This document shows positions 42,084-51,490 of a stretch of DNA of 64,000 bases, piece after piece (within the stretch, counting starts at the first letter, position 1; every line of letters starts with the position of its first letter). Both the position numbers and the translations under genes were made by a program. The notes under the pieces are model-generated. The model did no database searches, was not told where the DNA came from, and saw only the letters and a program-made list of their open reading frames with translations. The stretch comes from a marine actinobacterium MedAcidi-G1 (lineage in GTDB: Bacteria > Actinomycetota > Acidimicrobiia > Acidimicrobiales > MedAcidi-G1): assembly GCA_000817085.1 (NCBI GenBank), contig JUEM01000009.1, positions 1 through 64,000 on the forward strand, given 5' to 3'.

Positions 42084-43193
42084 TTAATCGACTGTTAGGA
42101 CCATAGCTCCTACATGTTGTTTTTTGGAAAATTCTTCTTGTGCGTGTCTGATCTCTTCCAATCTGAAGACTCCTCCAATGATTGGTTTGACTCTTTCATT
42201 TTCTATATATTCGACCAGTAGTTTAAAAACTGCGGGATCATAGACCGTGCACCCATGCATCTCTATGTCGTTTAGATACAGAGTTCTCAAATCTAAATCA
42301 ACTATTGGTCCTGCTATAGCTCCAGATGTTACGTAGCATCCACCTTTTGCTATCGACTCGAACAGTTGAACAAAATTGTTCCCACCCGCAACGTCAGCTA
42401 ACACATCAACAGGTCCTTGTGCTAGTTCAATGATGTTGCTTTTGAGCTCTTTTTCATTGCGGTCTAAAAGTAAATCAGCTCCACAGTCCTTGACTGAGTC
42501 AAATTTTTCTGAACTTGTAACTGCTATCACATTGGCTTCACGTAGTTTGGCTAGCTGTATTAATGCAGTACCTACCCCCCCTGAGGCCCCTGTAACAACA
42601 AGTGTCTGGCCTTTCCTAAGACGTGACCTAGTAAGCATGTGTTCAGCGGTAGCCCATGAGCAAGGAAAAGAGGCAAGTTCTATATCTGTCATTTCTGAAT
42701 TGATTGGGTATGTGTTTCTTAACGGGACTGCACAATATTGAGCGAATGCACCATTTATTTCACTTCCAAGATATCTAGCGTTATCTCTCCAGTTACCTGG
42801 CTTGGGGTTCCGCACGCAAGGATCCACCAGAACTCGTCGGCCGATTAAACTAGCGTCTGCGTTGTTTCCGACATCGACAACAATTCCACAAACATCCGCC
42901 CCTTGGATCCGTGGAAAAGAAAATTTATTCCCTCCCCATGTTTGTTTATCTTCAATTTCTCCAAAACCTTTACTGGATGTCGCAGCTGTAACTGATTTTG
43001 AATACCACCCAACTCGCGTATTTATATCCGTGTTGTTTACCCCACATGCTTTGACTCTTATCAACACTTCGTCTTCACCTATATCCGGAACTCGAATATC
43101 GTGCAGAACAGCAAGTTTTTCTGGCCCACCATTACCAGTCAATTGAACTGCCATCATTACTTTTGGAATCGCTTCCAATTGATTCTCGCTCAT
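42084..43193 (-). CDS. MDR-family zinc-less quinone oxidoreductase-like dehydrogenase
   Basis: 369 residues. GHE-type zinc ligands are replaced (IQGADVCGIVVDVG), but the nucleotide motif VVTGASGGVGTALIQLAKL is clear. DVLADVAGGNNFVQLFESIA follows. It overlaps the neighbouring 3-hydroxyisobutyrate-type dehydrogenase gene by 4 bp. Substrate unknown. Confidence 0.88.
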   Translation of the reverse strand: MSENQLEAIPKVMMAVQLTGNGGPEKLAVLHDIRVPDIGEDEVLIRVKACGVNNTDINTRVGWYSKSVTAATSSKGFGEIEDKQTWGGNKFSFPRIQGADVCGIVVDVGNNADASLIGRRVLVDPCVRNPKPGNWRDNARYLGSEINGAFAQYCAVPLRNTYPINSEMTDIELASFPCSWATAEHMLTRSRLRKGQTLVVTGASGGVGTALIQLAKLREANVIAVTSSEKFDSVKDCGADLLLDRNEKELKSNIIELAQGPVDVLADVAGGNNFVQLFESIAKGGCYVTSGAIAGPIVDLDLRTLYLNDIEMHGCTVYDPAVFKLLVEYIENERVKPIIGGVFRLEEIRHAQEEFSKKQHVGAMVLTVD

Positions 43194-44143
43194 CGAGTCG
43201 GAGTTACTTCTTGGCCCTTAACTTCTTCTTCATCGCAGGTTATCTCGTCAGGAAACCCTGGCGCCCTGACATCTAGTGAAGTTGCATCTTCGAGTCTTCT
43301 AATAATGTTTGAAGACCATTCCCTTTCACCGTATCGCTCCATCCCATCTTTGAAAATTTCCACCAACATTGGTGAAAGCTCCAGAGAAACTCCATGTTTT
43401 TGTGCGATCTGATCAAAAAGGCTCACATCTTTTAGAACTAAATCCATTGTGAAATTTATGTTCCGGCTTCCATTGAGTATGACCTGACTTTCCGTTTCGT
43501 GCACGAAGGAGTTACCGGAAGAAATCCTGATTGCTTCATAGGTCGTATTCAGATCCATTCCCGCTGCTGAGGCAGTGGTTAATGCTTCAGCCAGAGAAAC
43601 CAGATTCGCGCTCGCTAGATAATTAGTCAAAACTTTTAAAACTGAAGCTGACCCTAGTGGACCTGTGTGCAGTATGTTTCTGCCCATAGCAGTTAAAATT
43701 GGGAAAATTTTCTCAAAAGCTTCTCTTTCTCCTCCGACAAAAATTGAGATGTTGCCTGTTGCCGCTCTGTGACATCCACCCGACACAGGACAATCAACAG
43801 CGTAAGCTCCAACTTCTTTCACTAACTTTCCTATACGTCGAACTTCAGTTTCATCCGTAGTGCTCATTTCCATCCATACTTTTCCTTCTGATAGTCCGGC
43901 TAAAACACCATCAGGAGCTTCCATAACCTCCTTGCAAGCAGCAGGAGATGGCAAGCAGGTAATAATTACCTCGCAAGATTCTGCTACTTGTTTGGGAGAC
44001 TCTGCCCAAGTCGCTCCTTCATCCAATAACGATTGAGCCGTGTTTATATCTAGATCTCTGACCACCAGATCAAAACCATTTCTAAGCAAACTATAAGAAA
44101 GTTTTCCACCTACATTTCCGCAACCTATGAACCCAATTTTCAT
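43190..44143 (-). CDS. 3-hydroxyisobutyrate dehydrogenase-family oxidoreductase
   Basis: 317 residues. Rossmann IGFIGCGNVGGKLSYSLLRN, VDCPVSGGCHRAATGNISIF, and LLKVLTNYLA-type SVLKVLTNYLASANLVSLAE match the beta-hydroxyacid dehydrogenase family, including the catalytic Lys. It could act in valine catabolism or on other beta-hydroxy acids. It heads the two-gene minus operon. Confidence 0.92.
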   Translation of the reverse strand: MKIGFIGCGNVGGKLSYSLLRNGFDLVVRDLDINTAQSLLDEGATWAESPKQVAESCEVIITCLPSPAACKEVMEAPDGVLAGLSEGKVWMEMSTTDETEVRRIGKLVKEVGAYAVDCPVSGGCHRAATGNISIFVGGEREAFEKIFPILTAMGRNILHTGPLGSASVLKVLTNYLASANLVSLAEALTTASAAGMDLNTTYEAIRISSGNSFVHETESQVILNGSRNINFTMDLVLKDVSLFDQIAQKHGVSLELSPMLVEIFKDGMERYGEREWSSNIIRRLEDATSLDVRAPGFPDEITCDEEEVKGQEVTPTR

Positions 44144-44251
44144 CTTTTTACCTTCTGTTTAAGAAATCTTGCTGTGAACAAAACATTAATATTTGCAACT
44201 TACTCGCTTAGAGGCATTTGTAAATGCTTACTACTGCGTAGCCTTAAACAC

Positions 44252-45544
44252 ATGGTTGAACCAGATGCTCACAAATTCGACACTAAGTCCCTGCACGCTG
44301 GCCAAAGACCTGATCCTGTCACAGGCTCAAGAGCTGTTCCTATACATCAAACCACTTCATACGTTTTTGATTCCGTTGATGAAGCAGCGGCACTTTATAA
44401 TCTTGAAGTTGGAGGCCATATTTATTCCAGAATTTCAAATCCGACGGTGGCGGTCTTAGAGGAAAGAATCGCAGCTTTGGAGGGTGGTGTTGGGGCAGTC
44501 TGCACTTCTAGTGGAATGGCTGCTTTTCATTTAGCAGTTGCGACTCTTTTAAATACTGGTGACCACATAGTTTCAAGTCAGAATCTTTACGGGGGAAGTC
44601 ATAACATGATGACTTTCACAATGCCCCGATTTGGGATCTCAACCACTTTCGTTGATCCGCACGAACCCCAAAGTTTTCTTGATGCGGCAAATGAAAATAC
44701 GAAGTTGTTCTATGCGGAAGTACTAGGAAACCCTGGAATAGAAGTTTTAGATATTGAAGCAATTGCGGATGCCGCTCACAGTATTGGGGTACCTCTTGTA
44801 GTCGATGCAACTTTTGCAACCCCTTACCTCATTCGCCCCATAGAGCATGGTGCAGATGTCGTGATTCATTCTCTGACTAAATTTTTGGGAGGTCACGGTA
44901 TAGCTATAGGGGGAGCCGTTGTTGATGGAGGCCGCTTTGATTGGGCTGCATCAGGAAAATTTCCAACTCTTTCCGAGCCCTATGATGGTTACCACGGCAT
45001 AGTTTTTACTGACGAATTTGGACCACAAGCTCTTTCAATGCGAGCTAGAGCTGAAGGATTAAAAGATTTTGGAGCTTGTATGAGCCCCTCTAATGCCTTC
45101 TATCTTCTTCAAGGAATCGAAACTCTTCCTCTTCGTATGCAGAAACATGTTTCTAACACTCATAGCGTCCTCGATCTTTTGGATAGACATGATGCCGTTG
45201 AGTGGATCCGTCACCCTGATCATCCAAGTCACCCTGATCATGAACTGGCAAAACGTTTATACACAAAAGGTTCAGGTGCAATACTTAGTTTTGGAATTTC
45301 TGGCGGCCGTGAAGCGGGCAAAAAATTTATCGAATCGGTTGAACTTGCATCTCATTTAGCAAATGTTGGCGACGCTAAAACATTAGTTATTCATCCTGCT
45401 TCGACCACACACCAGCAAATGAGTGCTGAAGATCTATTGACTGCTGGAATCGGTGAAGATCTTATTCGAATTTCTGTTGGTCTTGAAGACCCAGCTGATA
45501 TATGTGCTGATCTAGATCGAGCTCTTAAAGCTTCACAACGGTGA
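44252..45544 (+). CDS. metY: O-acetylhomoserine sulfhydrylase / aminocarboxypropyltransferase
   Basis: A PLP enzyme making homocysteine from O-acetylhomoserine and sulfide. About 430 residues. It has TKSLHAGQRPDPVTGSRAVP, SYVFDSVDEAAALYN, YSRISNPTVAVLEERIAALE, and the PLP Lys in VIHSLTKFLGGHG. The C-terminus has HPASTTHQQMS. ATG 44252 is chosen from family length; the frame opens at 44174. No SAM-riboswitch-like sequence was seen in the 100 bases upstream. Confidence 0.94.
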   Translation: MVEPDAHKFDTKSLHAGQRPDPVTGSRAVPIHQTTSYVFDSVDEAAALYNLEVGGHIYSRISNPTVAVLEERIAALEGGVGAVCTSSGMAAFHLAVATLLNTGDHIVSSQNLYGGSHNMMTFTMPRFGISTTFVDPHEPQSFLDAANENTKLFYAEVLGNPGIEVLDIEAIADAAHSIGVPLVVDATFATPYLIRPIEHGADVVIHSLTKFLGGHGIAIGGAVVDGGRFDWAASGKFPTLSEPYDGYHGIVFTDEFGPQALSMRARAEGLKDFGACMSPSNAFYLLQGIETLPLRMQKHVSNTHSVLDLLDRHDAVEWIRHPDHPSHPDHELAKRLYTKGSGAILSFGISGGREAGKKFIESVELASHLANVGDAKTLVIHPASTTHQQMSAEDLLTAGIGEDLIRISVGLEDPADICADLDRALKASQR

Positions 45545-45550
45545 ACAATC

Positions 45551-46354
45551 ATGCTTATTAATCTTGCAGATAGTTATTTCAGTGCAGCCAACGGTGGCAT
45601 TGATTTAGAGGAAATGAATGAAAACGACCCTTTAGTTGTTTTAATTCATGGTGCTGGCATGGATAGAACCGTATGGTTCCAGCAAACACGGTTCCTGTCA
45701 CACCATGGTTACAGATGTTTTGCTGTGGATCTCCCAGCACATGGAGGTACTGAAGGACCTCCTTTGGAAACAATTAATGAAATGGCTGACTGGATTTCTT
45801 CTATTATCGAACGGCTTGGAGGACCCGCTCATATTGTTGGACATTCAATGGGTTCATTTATAGCTTTGGCAACTGCAGCGAACCACCCTGATTCTGTTCT
45901 ATCAGCGACACTGATCGCTGTGGCTGAAGGAATGCCCGTGCATCCTGACTTACAAACAGCTGCTGACGAAAACCTGCCCAAAGGGGCTAGTTTTATAGCC
46001 GGTTGGGGTCATGGTCCAGATCAACACATAGGCGGGAACCCAACCCCTGGACTTTGGATGATCGGAGGAGCTACTGCTGTGGTAGAGAACTCTAAACCAG
46101 GAATATTGAGCCTCGACCTTTCAATCTGTTCTAGCTATGACGAAACTCTTCTACAAGCCCAATCCGTTAAATGTCCAACAACTTTAATTCTTGGCTCCCG
46201 CGACAAAATGACCCCAAGACGTGCTGCTCAGCCTCTTATTGACGCTCTACCGAACCCGACGGTTGTTGATTTAGAAGGGGTGGGACATATGTCAATGACA
46301 GAAGCCCCTGAAGAGGTTCGTCAAGTGTTAGTTAGTAACTTTTCAAATATTTAA
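45551..46354 (+). CDS. Alpha/beta hydrolase
   Basis: 267 residues. Nucleophile elbow GHSMGSFIALA, oxyanion region HGAGMDRTVWFQQT, acid residue in LGSRDKMTP and catalytic His in EGVGHMSMTEAPEEV make a full triad. It is too short and lacks the GGSMGG motif of homoserine acetyltransferase, despite lying 6 bp after metY. Substrate unknown. Confidence 0.92.
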   Translation: MLINLADSYFSAANGGIDLEEMNENDPLVVLIHGAGMDRTVWFQQTRFLSHHGYRCFAVDLPAHGGTEGPPLETINEMADWISSIIERLGGPAHIVGHSMGSFIALATAANHPDSVLSATLIAVAEGMPVHPDLQTAADENLPKGASFIAGWGHGPDQHIGGNPTPGLWMIGGATAVVENSKPGILSLDLSICSSYDETLLQAQSVKCPTTLILGSRDKMTPRRAAQPLIDALPNPTVVDLEGVGHMSMTEAPEEVRQVLVSNFSNI

Positions 46355-46361
46355 AACAAAA

Positions 46362-47624
46362 TCAGTTTTGTAGCAACTCTTTGAAAGGTGTCTCTTTATT
46401 CGGACCGGGCTCTTTTGGAAGACCTAGAACTCTTTCCCCAACTATGTTTCTTTGAACCTGATCAGTGCCACCATAAATTGAAGGAGCAGGACTAAAAATT
46501 GTTGCTTCCTGCACTCTGCCATCAAACGAACTTGCGGAGCTACTTAGCATCCCGTCGGCACCGATGATCAAATTTCCTACATCCCTGCTTCTACGCACGA
46601 GTTCACTCATAGCTAATTTCGCCAGATTACCTTCAGCTCCTGTTTTGCTTCCCCCTGCTTTGGCTCGAAGCATATTTAGTCGATTTACTTCTCCCAATAT
46701 ATGTAATTTTACTATTTCTTGCCTAACTACTGGATCGTTTGCTGATCCAATCTTTTGAGCTAAATCTGAAAGCCATCTGACATCTAAGCCACGACCGCCA
46801 TCACTTTCCATTCTGCCATCGTCAGGTAACACGTGGTCACCAACTTTCGTGCCCAAACGATTGCCCAATAGTTTTCCTGCTTTAACCCCTGCTGGCACCG
46901 ATACAGGCTGTGGCCCTCCACTTCCGAGACTTGACCTCTCAACCATTAGGGTCGTGTTGGCAACCGCCCAACCATTGCCAATGCCGCCAATTAAATCAGC
47001 GTTTGAAACTCTTGCCTCATCAATGAATACTTCGTTAAACAAAGCACGGCCAGTCATTTCTCTTAGAGGTCTTACCTCAACGCCTGGTTGGTCCATATCG
47101 AAAGCAAAATATGTGATCCCTTGATGCTTTGGAGCGTCAACATCAGTTCTAGCGATAAGCATTCCTTTTTCAGCAATATGCCCACCAGATGTCCAAACTT
47201 TTTGTCCAGTTATTATCCATTCATCTCCATCTTTAACTGCTCGAGTTTGGAGTCCCGCTAAATCTGACCCGGCACCCGGTTCTGAAAATAACTGACACCA
47301 AGCGACCGAGCCATCAAGAATAGGAGGTATTAATCTTTCTATTTGATCCTCATTTCCGTGAATCGCAATTGTGGGAGCTGCAAGCATCACTCCCAGTCCC
47401 GTAGGTGGACCAACAACATCGTGTGCGAACAATGTCGACATTACGGCCGCGGACTGCACGCGACTCCACCCTCTTCCACCTGCCTCTACAGGTAAAGAGG
47501 TTGCTGACCAACTTCCATCAGAGAGACGCTTCCACCACTCCGAAACAGTGACATCTGGATCCCAGTTCTCTTGAATCCATTCAGACAGTTCAACTTTAAT
47601 TTCTTCAATATTAATTTCACTCAT
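46362..47624 (-). CDS. Acyl-CoA dehydrogenase family protein (long form)
   Basis: 420 residues. ACAD motifs are FSEPGAGSDLAGLQTRA, VWTSGGHIAEKGMLIART and APSIYGGTDQVQRNIVGERV. The latter is the FadE-type C-terminus; the flavin base is likely in that region. An inserted stretch (~250-275, VGDHVLPDDGRMESDGGRG) is unusual and suggests a sub-family. It is the last gene of the catabolic block. Confidence 0.92.
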   Translation of the reverse strand: MSEINIEEIKVELSEWIQENWDPDVTVSEWWKRLSDGSWSATSLPVEAGGRGWSRVQSAAVMSTLFAHDVVGPPTGLGVMLAAPTIAIHGNEDQIERLIPPILDGSVAWCQLFSEPGAGSDLAGLQTRAVKDGDEWIITGQKVWTSGGHIAEKGMLIARTDVDAPKHQGITYFAFDMDQPGVEVRPLREMTGRALFNEVFIDEARVSNADLIGGIGNGWAVANTTLMVERSSLGSGGPQPVSVPAGVKAGKLLGNRLGTKVGDHVLPDDGRMESDGGRGLDVRWLSDLAQKIGSANDPVVRQEIVKLHILGEVNRLNMLRAKAGGSKTGAEGNLAKLAMSELVRRSRDVGNLIIGADGMLSSSASSFDGRVQEATIFSPAPSIYGGTDQVQRNIVGERVLGLPKEPGPNKETPFKELLQN

Positions 47625-47716
47625 ATATTGATTCTGTCAGCTATATAACAATTCAACTACGTCGAGTGAAATCATCTAAGCTATTGCATAAGAAAAACTC
47701 ATAAGAAAGTTAACCA

Positions 47717-49438
47717 TTGCGTTGGACATCCCTTTTTATACCTACTCTTCGTGAAGCCCCAGCTGAAGCGGAAGCAGTCAGTCACCAATTGTTGGTTCGT
47801 GGTGGTTTCATAAGACAATTACAATCTGGACATTATTCGATGCTTCCTCTTGCATGGAAAGTCAATAAAAAGATTGTAAATATCCTCCGTGAAGAGATGG
47901 ATTTGATAGGCGCTCAGGAAGTTATGCTTCCCGCCATACACCCTGCAAACATTTGGAAAAAATCAGGTCGATGGGATGCAATTGGGGATGACATGTTCCG
48001 ATTCGTTGATCGTAAAGATGCAGACCAGGTTTTGGCTATGACTAACGAAGAAGTTGTGGCAACTGTCGCTCTTGAATTGTCTTCCTATCGGGATCTCCCG
48101 CAAATGTGGTATCAGATACAAACAAAATTTAGAGACGAACCGAGACCTAAATCGGGACTTCTTAGAGTTAGAGAATTCGATATGAAAGATTCTTACTCAA
48201 TAGATTTTGATGATGCTGGTTTAGACAAATCATTCAACCTTCATCATCAAGCCTATGAACGCATTTTTACCCGTTTAGGTCTGCATGCAATTCCTGTTGA
48301 AGCATCTTCGGGCGCAATGGGTGGGAGTGACTCTGTCGAGTTCATGGTTGAGTCTCCTGCTGGAGAAGACGATGTAGCTGTGTGCAGTTCATGTGGCTAT
48401 TCAGCAAATGTTGAACGCGCCACTTCAATTATTCCCAAGGTTAATAATCGTTTAGAAAATGAGACTCTTGAAAAATTTGATACGCCTGATATTCGCACGA
48501 TCGAAGCCCTTTCGGATGCAGGACATCCTCCTGAACATCAGATAAAAACTCTTGTCTACATGGTAGACGGTGAGCTTTCGCTAATTTTATTGCGCGGTGA
48601 TCATCAGTTCCAAGAACAAAAGTTTCGTGATGCCACCTCTTCCATAGAAATAGTACCTGCTGAAGAAGATGCGATTAAAAAAGCTTTAGGGGCTTCGCCT
48701 GGCAGTCTTGGTGCTGTTGGAATAGAAGGAATACCAACTTTTGCTGACCCTTCTTTGAAAGATCGCTCTGGTATGACTACCGGTGCCAACGAAGACAATT
48801 TTCACTTATTAGGTGTAAATGTTGAAAGGGACATAAAAGTTGACCAGTGGGTTGATGTGAGGTCAATAGCTGATGGTGAAGGATGCCCTTCTTGTTCGGG
48901 CTCGCTTAGAGTCGTCCGTTGCATAGAAGCAGGCCATATTTTTAAACTGGGTCGCAAATATTGCGAAGCAATGGGTGTAACAGTCCTCGACTCGGAAGGT
49001 AACTCACAAATTCCCACTATGGGTTCATATGGAATAGGTGTCGGCCGTGCTATGGCTGCTATAGCGGAGACATACTGCGATGACTCGGGATTAATATGGC
49101 CTATCAGTGTTGCCCCTTACGAAGTTGTTATAACTGTTGTGAAAACTGACGACGAAAACTCAATGAAAATTGCGGAGAGCATCTACGCAGATTTGAGAAC
49201 TAATGGTGTAGACGTTTTGTTAGACGATCGCAAGGAGAGACCCGGTGTCAAATTTGCTGATGCAGAATTAATAGGTATACCTCTTCGACTGACTATAGGA
49301 CCCCGTGGTTTAGAAAATGGAGTAGTCGAGTTTTTAGATCGTTCTGATCCAGAAAAAATACAAACAGAGTTAGGTATTGAAGGAGTTAAAGATTTTCTAT
49401 TGGAAAAAATTTCTTCACAACGCGATTTAACCGCATGA
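47717..49438 (+). CDS. proS: Prolyl-tRNA synthetase, bacterial type
   Basis: Charges tRNA-Pro. 573 residues with the bacterial editing insert between motifs 2 and 3. Motif 1 region RQLQSGHYSMLPLAWKV, motif 2 FRDEPRPKSGLLRVREFDMK, editing VPAEEDAIKKALGASPGSLG-like sequence, motif 3 GSYGIGVGRAMAAIAE, and anticodon-binding DLRTNGVDVLLDDRKERPGV are all visible. The start codon is TTG 47717. tRNA-Pro is at 53935. Confidence 0.97.
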   Translation: MRWTSLFIPTLREAPAEAEAVSHQLLVRGGFIRQLQSGHYSMLPLAWKVNKKIVNILREEMDLIGAQEVMLPAIHPANIWKKSGRWDAIGDDMFRFVDRKDADQVLAMTNEEVVATVALELSSYRDLPQMWYQIQTKFRDEPRPKSGLLRVREFDMKDSYSIDFDDAGLDKSFNLHHQAYERIFTRLGLHAIPVEASSGAMGGSDSVEFMVESPAGEDDVAVCSSCGYSANVERATSIIPKVNNRLENETLEKFDTPDIRTIEALSDAGHPPEHQIKTLVYMVDGELSLILLRGDHQFQEQKFRDATSSIEIVPAEEDAIKKALGASPGSLGAVGIEGIPTFADPSLKDRSGMTTGANEDNFHLLGVNVERDIKVDQWVDVRSIADGEGCPSCSGSLRVVRCIEAGHIFKLGRKYCEAMGVTVLDSEGNSQIPTMGSYGIGVGRAMAAIAETYCDDSGLIWPISVAPYEVVITVVKTDDENSMKIAESIYADLRTNGVDVLLDDRKERPGVKFADAELIGIPLRLTIGPRGLENGVVEFLDRSDPEKIQTELGIEGVKDFLLEKISSQRDLTA

Positions 49439-49500
49439 GGAGATAATTTTTAGAATAAGGTTTCGTCTTAAGAGTTCGAAAATTACTGGAAGTAGAAGAC

Positions 49501-49857
49501 TTGAATCCTCTAAAACGGAAACAGAAAGTTGTAGCGACAATAGATCTCCCTGGTGTTCCTGAAGGAACAGAAGGGAAAATTCTCGTTTCAAACGGGATCG
49601 AATGGTTTCGTTACTGGGTTGATTTCGATAACGGGGCAAAACTGGGTCGTGTGGATCATGAAGACGTAGTGAAAGTCGAAGATTGGGAACAATTCCAAAT
49701 TGACCGAATGAACGCCGAAAATGAACCTGAAGCAACTGATGAGTCAGTGGCAGAAGAGGACACCGCGGACACGGGTTCCAGTGGTGGAAACGAACACGGT
49801 GTTCCTGAGCATCTTCTAGAACGTAGTAAAGCAGCTAGAGAACGTTTAGGTGCTTAA
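49501..49857 (+). CDS. Small acidic hypothetical between proS and carD
   Basis: 118 residues. The N-terminal half forms a beta-rich domain (KVVATIDLPGVPEGTEGKIL and WFRYWVDFDNGAKLGRVDHE), resembling an SH3-like or KOW-like strand set. The tail is acidic and ends PEHLLERSKAARERLGA, a motif I know from many actinobacterial proteins of unknown function. TTG start with GGAAG upstream. Function unknown. Confidence 0.7.
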   Translation: MNPLKRKQKVVATIDLPGVPEGTEGKILVSNGIEWFRYWVDFDNGAKLGRVDHEDVVKVEDWEQFQIDRMNAENEPEATDESVAEEDTADTGSSGGNEHGVPEHLLERSKAARERLGA

Positions 49858-49935
49858 CTAATTTTTAAAATTAGCTACCATTGCAGTCCCAGATAGGTAT
49901 CCTACAACTCTGATCTACCGCTTTCGGAGGCCAAA

Positions 49936-50418
49936 TTGACATTCAAGCCCGGTGACAAAGTTGTTTACCCACATCATGGTGCCGCAGTAATTGAAAAAAA
50001 GGAAAAGCGAAAAGCTTTCGGTAAAACTACTGAATACCTAATTTTGCATATGGCTCATGGGGATATGGTTCTTTCTGTCCCGTCTGAAAAAGCTGAGGAA
50101 GTGGGAATGCGTTGGCCAATTGCGAAACGCGATGTTCCTGACTTGTTTGAAGTTCTTGAAAAAAGAGATGTGAGAGAACCGGCTAACTGGTCTCGCCGCT
50201 TTAAAAATCATCAGGAAAAACTGAAAAGTGGCGATGTCTATCAAGTGGCAGAAGTAGTAAGAAACTTAGCTTTACGTGATGAAGATAAGGGGCTTTCCGC
50301 TGGAGAAAAGACTCTTTACAACAAGGCTCTCAATATTCTTGTATCAGAACTCGCATTTGCATTAAACCTTTCAGAAGAAAAGGCTCTAGAAAAAGTTGAA
50401 GACGCTCTCTCCAAGTAG
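49936..50418 (+). CDS. carD: CarD-family transcription factor
   Basis: Binds the RNA polymerase beta subunit and stabilises open promoter complexes. 160 residues. The N-terminal Tudor-like RNAP-interaction domain is TFKPGDKVVYPHHGAAVIEK; the C-terminal helical DNA-binding domain has NWSRRFKNHQEKLKSGDVYQ and RDEDKGLSAGEKTLYNKA. TTG start 49936, 5 bases after GGAGG. A weak 5-bp hairpin with a T-rich tail (50430-50447) follows and may terminate. Confidence 0.95.
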   Translation: MTFKPGDKVVYPHHGAAVIEKKEKRKAFGKTTEYLILHMAHGDMVLSVPSEKAEEVGMRWPIAKRDVPDLFEVLEKRDVREPANWSRRFKNHQEKLKSGDVYQVAEVVRNLALRDEDKGLSAGEKTLYNKALNILVSELAFALNLSEEKALEKVEDALSK

Positions 50419-50474
50419 CAAAATGTAGTGACGGCAAAATATCCGTCTTATTTCTGAATCGATTAAGGGGCCAC

Positions 50475-50930
50475 ATGGAGAAAGAGCGTCGAATCGTTGT
50501 AGGCATTGAAGGATCTGGCTATGCCAGAGCTGCTTTAGTTTGGGCTTTAGAGGAAGCGTTGCATCGCGACGCACTAGTCGAAGTTGTGACCTGTTATTCA
50601 CCTACCTATATACCGTCTTCGCCAGATCTCGGATATGTACCTTTTGATGGAACAAACCTAATTACTGAAGTTAAAAAACTCCAGAATGAGGTTGTTGAAT
50701 CCGCTATGAAAATTTCTAAAAATCCAAATGTTCAGATCAAAAAAACAATTGAGAAAGGTAGAGCACCTGAAACTTTAATGTCTATAGCTGAAGGTGCTGA
50801 CATGCTAGTAGTCGGAAACCGCGGGCGAGGGGGTTTCGCTGGACTCAGACTTGGCTCTGTAAGCCAAGCTATTTCTCACCACAGTCCATGTCCACTTGTG
50901 ATAGTTCGTACTGGTCTCATGGATGAATGA
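50475..50930 (+). CDS. Universal stress protein (UspA family)
   Basis: 151 residues. IVVGIEGSGYARAALVWALE opens it and the ATP-binding G-rich loop is VVGNRGRGGFAGLRLGSVSQ. This is the nucleotide-binding UspFG-type variant common in Actinobacteria. Overlaps the Ogt gene by ATGA. Confidence 0.94.
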   Translation: MEKERRIVVGIEGSGYARAALVWALEEALHRDALVEVVTCYSPTYIPSSPDLGYVPFDGTNLITEVKKLQNEVVESAMKISKNPNVQIKKTIEKGRAPETLMSIAEGADMLVVGNRGRGGFAGLRLGSVSQAISHHSPCPLVIVRTGLMDE

Positions 50931-51469
50931 AAACTCAAAAAATTATTACAGGAAAAAAATTTTACCATGTCGGACTTGTAGAGATCCTGGAAGAACCACT
51001 TTGGTTAGCTTTCACTAACTCAGGTATTTGTGCATCTGAATTCAAAAATATGACTTCCCTCAAAGACTTTAAGAAACAACTTAAAGAAAAAACGGGAAAC
51101 AGTTTTTTAAGAGTTAATTCTTTACCCAAAGACATTAAAGAAGGAATAAATCAATGGAAAGCGGGAAGCTGGCCTTCAAAGCTTAAGTTTGAAATTTCTA
51201 GCTACTCACCTTTTCAGCAAAAAGTTTGGAAGAGTTGTTCTCGAATTCCTTTTGGTGAAACTACTACTTACTCGGAGGTGGCCAGAGATGTTAATAACCC
51301 TAAGGCTCAACGCGCCGTCGGATCCGCTCTTGGTGCAAATCCCATTCCTCTAATAATTCCTTGTCACCGAGTTGTCCGAAACGATAGAAGAGTAGGTTCA
51401 TATGCTTATGGAAGTCATCTAAAAGAACTTTTACTCGAAAGGGAAAACTACGCTAAAGTTCTTTACTAA
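50927..51469 (+). CDS. ogt: Methylated-DNA--protein-cysteine methyltransferase
   Basis: Repairs O6-alkylguanine by transfer to its own Cys. 180 residues. Active site IPCHRVVRND, with SSYS-like FQQKVWKSCSRIPFGETTTY (helix before) and RAVGSALGANPIPL. An N-terminal domain of ~95 residues is poorly conserved, typical of Ogt. Coupled to the Usp gene. Confidence 0.94.
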   Translation: MKTQKIITGKKFYHVGLVEILEEPLWLAFTNSGICASEFKNMTSLKDFKKQLKEKTGNSFLRVNSLPKDIKEGINQWKAGSWPSKLKFEISSYSPFQQKVWKSCSRIPFGETTTYSEVARDVNNPKAQRAVGSALGANPIPLIIPCHRVVRNDRRVGSYAYGSHLKELLLERENYAKVLY

Positions 51470-51490
51470 ACGAAAATACAAGGTCTTAAA

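Noticed and set aside
44144-44251. SAM riboswitch before metY
   Set aside because: No SAM-I, SAM-II or SAM-IV core sequence could be recognised in the leader.
45551-46354. Homoserine O-acetyltransferase partner of MetY
   Set aside because: Too short and it has GHSMGS, not the MetX signature; only a generic hydrolase can be supported.
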